Made by a program: the position numbers and the translations under genes. This document shows positions 60,223-64,000 of a stretch of 64,000 nucleotides of DNA, piece after piece. Location of the stretch: positions 310,001 to 374,000 of the forward strand of contig JAGQDJ010000032.1 in NCBI GenBank assembly GCA_022885665.1. The letters run 5' to 3'. The notes beneath the pieces are model-generated. The model was not told the DNA's origin, made no database searches, and was given only the letters and a program-made list of their open reading frames with translations. The stretch is from Triops longicaudatus. Lineage: Eukaryota > Arthropoda > Branchiopoda > Notostraca > Triopsidae. Numbering within the stretch: position 1 is the stretch's first letter; each line of letters begins with the position of its first letter.

Positions 60223-61058
60223 AGAATGTTAAAAACGGTATTGATATATTTAAAAGTCTGTTTTCTTGATGTTGGCAATACACCTTTGAAAGCAAGAAAT
60301 TAACGTTGGCCATTTCACAGTGATAAAACAATAAAGGGTAGAGTGTTGATACTGATTGCTCAAGGGTTGATATGTTAAAATCTGTTACGGATAAAAGAGC
60401 GGAGACAGGCAGTTGATACAGTTGAACTCGGATTTCATTAATCCTGATTATGCCAACCGCCTTGTGGAAAAAGTATCCTTCGTTACCTTTGTATTTGTAC
60501 GTTATTGGTGACGTTTACACTTACGGATACCGTGAAACTTCACCATATATATCAACATCAGTATATCTGATGTACTAAAATGCACTTTATTTTCAGTTAA
60601 TATTATGAAATAGAGTTTTCTAAAATTTTTTACATGCACCTAACACGTGAATCTGATTTTTGTCAAGTGCCCGACTTATCAGCTACCCTCGGGTAGTAAT
60701 AAATTGGAGTTCTATTGTATGGCCTTGTAGAGCATGGATGCTTCACCAAATGCACACAGTGGGAGACGGTAGCCCTACAGTAGGCTATAGGCTACTTAGG
60801 GCGAAACTACATATCTGAAAAACTTGGATTAAAAAAAATATATTATTTTATTATTTACCACCGAATACGCAATGTACAGGCCCACGCCTGTTATCGGACG
60901 GATTAATGTTATTTTTGAAATATTTAGTAAGTTTCCAAAAACGGAACAAATCGGCAATAAGATTTTGTAGCAAACTGTAATCTTTGGGCGTTTCTTTGAG
61001 CTGCATACGTTACAAGAAAAATAAACTCATCAACTTCGTGGCAAAATACAATCAGCCA
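60223..61058. other. convergent RTCA-Prickle interval
   Basis: 3' UTRs of RTCA (AATAAA at 60330-60335, plus) and Prickle (AATAAA on the minus strand at 60847-60852), with the MITE at 60417-60719 between them. Confidence 0.5.
60417..60719. mobile_element. pogo/Tigger-like MITE, about 300 bp, TA-flanked
   Basis: The left end reads TACAGTTGAACTCGGATTTC; the right end, reversed, reads TACAATAGAACTCCAATTTA (15 of 20 identical). TA dinucleotides bound both ends, the target-site duplication expected for Tc1/mariner-pogo elements. Internal sequence has no transposase frame, so it is non-autonomous. A similar solo end is at 14258-14278. Confidence 0.6.
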
Positions 61059-64000
61059 TCAAGAAATGAGACAATTCTTATCGACTTTTTTGCGATGAGC
61101 ATGACCTCTACGTGACGCACCACTACCTTCCGCCCCGTGGCGGCCACAACCCCGCCCATGGGACTGGTACGACCCACCTAAGCTACTGGTGCCGTCTTTG
61201 GGCACATACGAAATTCTCACTCCACTGGCTGGCCCTCCTAAGCCACCACGACTAGTTGCGTAATTGTAGTAATATTCCTCGTCATCCGAACTGGAACTCG
61301 AGCACGTCGAGCAAGTACTGGACAGGTCTTCATCTTCCAAAGCCGGTTTCTTAGCCCGCCAATCCTCTTTCGAGCCGCGACAAGGGCTTGGTGACGTCAT
61401 CGATTCCTGTAAAGCGGCTTGACCAGAGTACGATTGAGACCGAGCCACCTGGTTACCAGGCGCGTACAGTTTCTGCAGGGGATCCAGTACCGGGGGGCTA
61501 GAACTCTCGCTACTGGATTCCGAAGTCGCCACCGGACGGTGTTTGGCCCTTCGTCGACGATGACCGGTCTTTCCCGGTACTTGCCGTGGATCGAAACGCA
61601 CCGACAACTGACTTTTATCCGTTCCACGCATCGCACTCGTAAGATTGGACTTCCGGGGGGTCAAAGCTAAGCCCAAATCTTGATTTCCTGGCTCACAGTA
61701 GCCACTGGCATCCATTTGGACACTAGTGGCCTCATGACGCGTCAAATCCGGCAATGACGATGAAGAATGGCCCGTGTAAACGTGGTACAAAGCAACTTCG
61801 CGCGGTAACTGCATTGCAGAGTCCACTTTTGTGCTGTTTTCCTGCCGATATTCTGGCATATCCAAAGGTACTGCTGCAATATCCGTTCTTTTTAACCGGT
61901 CACCAAGTCCCTTCATCTCGTCACCATGCCCTCGACTGTCCAAACTTTCTTTCTTTCCTTTCAGATTTTCTGGTACCTTTTCAGCCCCTAAAACTTGACT
62001 AATCGACTGAGGGGTGGGGGTTAAAGCCCTGTAGTGCGTATCCTCTGGTAAGGAACAGGCCACAGGAGGCGGAGCTAGGACTTTAGGCGTGTTGCGGGTT
62101 TCTAGGGCTCGACGACCCATCTTGGGTGAACGTAAGGGCGTCGCAGAGTGCAGTTCTTGCACAGTTTTATCTTTGACCGCTATAGGCGCTGCGGACGTTC
62201 GCCCGTAAGGTGACGGTGAGGGCGATTTGCCTTGAGGAGAGTAACTGTCGTATCTTTCGTTTTTGAAAGAACGTTGGTGGCTACTGCGGGAAGAGGTGGG
62301 TGACGTTTCCATGGGCGCGGTCGACGGAGAAGAGGGCGTGTCCTCGTGACCACGATGACGGCCTCTTGGGTGGCCGGAAGAACGACTCTTGCGTGGGCTA
62401 GGTGAACCAAGCTTGGCAGCAATGGACACGTGTTGGGTGGGCGTATTGGCGTTACTGTCGGTGGGCGTGGGCGGTTCGCCTTTAGAACAGCCAATGGAGC
62501 AGAATATGAGTCCGCGTCGGGGTAAGAAGGGCCGTCCCAAGAGCGATGTCCGACAGGTATGGCAGCAGAAACATGTTTCGTTAGCATGCCAGTGTTGGCC
62601 TTCGTGTGTCATTTGTCCTGCGAATGGATTGGAAAAGAGAAAATAAATGTGGCCCTTAAAGTCATAAAACGCAGAATTCTTGTCACACTTCCAAGGCTAG
62701 CGAGAATTTGTACACATTCTTTTCCGGTCCATGTACATACCTTGATCTACGCCAATCGACTCCCCACACGCGTCGCAATATTCCGAGAACATGGCGTCGA
62801 AGCACAGCAAGCAATACGGTTTGGTATCTCGCATAATGTAGCGCTGGCCACCCAACACCCGGTCGCATTCCAGGCAAGCGAAATGCTTCATGTGCCAAGC
62901 TCTGCCTTCAGCTTCAGTGCATTCATCAGCGAGAATGATCTTTATGGTGGGTTGGGAAAAAAAGTAAGAAAAGGACGTTAATTGAATGCTTTTAGAGTGA
63001 AAGGACACAATGTTCTGAGAGCTTAAATGCAAATAAAAATATTGTTACTTCATCACAGGCAGCACAGCGTGGTTTAAGAGTCTCGGCATGGTGTCGACCG
63101 CAATAAATTCTTCCTTCCTTGTAAAAATAGATCAAATCCACCAAAAGTTCTCGGCAAACGCAACACACAAAGCACGCTGGATGCCAGCACGTGTTCGGAC
63201 CTGCTCGAGAAGCGTACACCGCCATGTCAGCTGGACCTAATGGCTCGGAACACTGTCCAAACAAAGCCGGAGAAGAAACAAAAAATGACAATTTATTTAT
63301 TTTTTCAAAGCGCTTTTTCATGGCTTTTTAAAGTCAAGCTCTATTCAGAAAGGTTCTTGAGGGTTTAAAAGATTAACATTCTGGAACGAAAATATCTCTT
63401 GTTCCGCGCTATTAGAAAGCCTTAATTGGCGCTATTGTCCCCTAGCCATCTTTCTCTGTAATTTGGCGCCAAAATGACTTTGTCGTTCTCGACGATGTTG
63501 GACGTCCTTTAGGGACGAAGTATTTTTTTAAACGAGTAATCCAACTTCTGCCATTGTATTCGCCTTTTCTTCTGCAAGTGAAAAATCCTTTGAAGAGTAG
63601 ATTCCAAGAAAAAAGTGATTATATTCGGAGAATAATTCGCCGCCGTGCAACTCTTCCGAGTATGTTCATGTATCGTCATGTTGCCTACTTTCGATAAGCT
63701 ATAGAATGTTGTCACAATTTGGAATCTAAGATGCTCCTCTTTTACTTGGCAACGCAGTAGATTCGTATTAGGAGCTAATGACCTCGGTAATTGCTTTTCA
63801 TAAAGGATGAAAGATATCTTACGTCATCACATGGGATAGGTACGGGTGGATTGACCGGTATTTGTCGAACGGTTGCACGTCCCAAAGCTTCTCTTTTCCT
63901 CTGGGCAGAAAAGAGCCTTAATTCTTTCTTTTCATCTTCGGACAGATTGGAGCAATAACGGACTTCATTGTCATGCGGAGGTAGTTGGTGCAATAACTGG
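61059..64000 (-). CDS. PRICKLE: Planar cell polarity protein Prickle (PET + three LIM), 5' part missing
   Basis: Exons on the minus strand: 63823-64000 (runs off the window), 63049-63252, 62741-62939 and 61059-62617; phases agree. The first holds the PET domain end ([29 protein letters not shown]). The second has LIM1 with [17 protein letters not shown] and [19 protein letters not shown]. The third has LIM2 ([20 protein letters not shown]). The last opens with LIM3 ([25 protein letters not shown]) followed by a 450-residue disordered tail with [10 protein letters not shown], a [18 protein letters not shown] acidic cluster, RRRRAKHR, and a C-terminal CLIS. The order and tail motifs match Prickle, not Testin or LMCD1. 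CLIS is a CaaX prenylation box, as in vertebrate Prickle (CIIS). Prickle acts at the cell membrane with Van Gogh in planar polarity. The N-terminus lies beyond the right edge. Confidence 0.95.

Noticed and set aside
61419..62646. Several plus-strand open frames over the Prickle tail
   Set aside because: They are shadows of the GC-richer Prickle last exon on the opposite strand.

Overview
This window is nuclear DNA from an animal. It is AT-rich, its genes are split by mostly short GT-AG introns (about 70-400 bp, a few above 1 kb), and several genes are metazoan-specific (Prickle, RICTOR, a Shisa family member, FAM107, BET1L). The gene set points to an invertebrate. The species cannot be named from the sequence alone. 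A U11/U12-25K gene implies that the minor spliceosome is present.

Layout, left to right. 0.3-2.2 kb: FAM107 (minus), with two fold-back repeats in its first intron. 2.2-11.3 kb: a gene-poor stretch. 11.3-13.4 kb: VPS26 (minus). 14.5-16.8 kb: a SNX7/SNX30 sorting nexin (minus), head to head with NDUFV3 (plus, 17.1-17.6 kb) across a 290-bp promoter. 17.8-19.9 kb: SLC37A4, the ER glucose-6-phosphate translocase (minus). 21.4-23.7 kb: SPTLC1 (plus). 24.9-26.2 kb: a Shisa-like gene (minus) whose N-terminus is unresolved, followed upstream by about 5 kb without a recognisable gene. 31.6-39.8 kb: APEH, acylaminoacyl-peptidase (minus, 13 exons), with several inverted-repeat elements in its introns. 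40.0-41.5 kb: a coiled-coil plus double-RWD protein resembling the kinetochore protein CENP-P (plus), sharing a 161-bp promoter with APEH. 42.6-43.1 kb: the Golgi SNARE BET1L (plus). 44.3-50.2 kb: RICTOR (plus, 14 exons). 50.3-51.0 kb: an intronless WSC-domain surface protein (minus). 51.2-51.7 kb: an unrecognised 75-aa two-exon gene (plus). 54.4-55.0 kb: an HMGA-like AT-hook protein (minus). 57.3-58.0 kb: intronless SNRNP25 (minus). 58.3-60.2 kb: RTCA (plus). 61.1-64.0 kb: Prickle (minus), running off the right edge.

The neighbours do not form one pathway, as is usual for an animal chromosome. Loose themes are endosome/Golgi traffic (VPS26, SNX7/30, BET1L), ER metabolism (SLC37A4, SPTLC1), RNA processing (SNRNP25, RTCA) and signalling (RICTOR, Prickle, Shisa). 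Most genes were rebuilt exon by exon from splice sites with matching reading phase. Reconstructed lengths (APEH 732 aa, RTCA 366 aa, SLC37A4 430 aa) equal or nearly equal the human proteins, which supports the models.

The most interesting items are the CENP-P-like gene, a histidine at the usual glutamine position of the BET1L SNARE core, the orphan 75-aa gene, the intronless SNRNP25 with a charged N-terminal extension, and a set of small fold-back or pogo-like elements.
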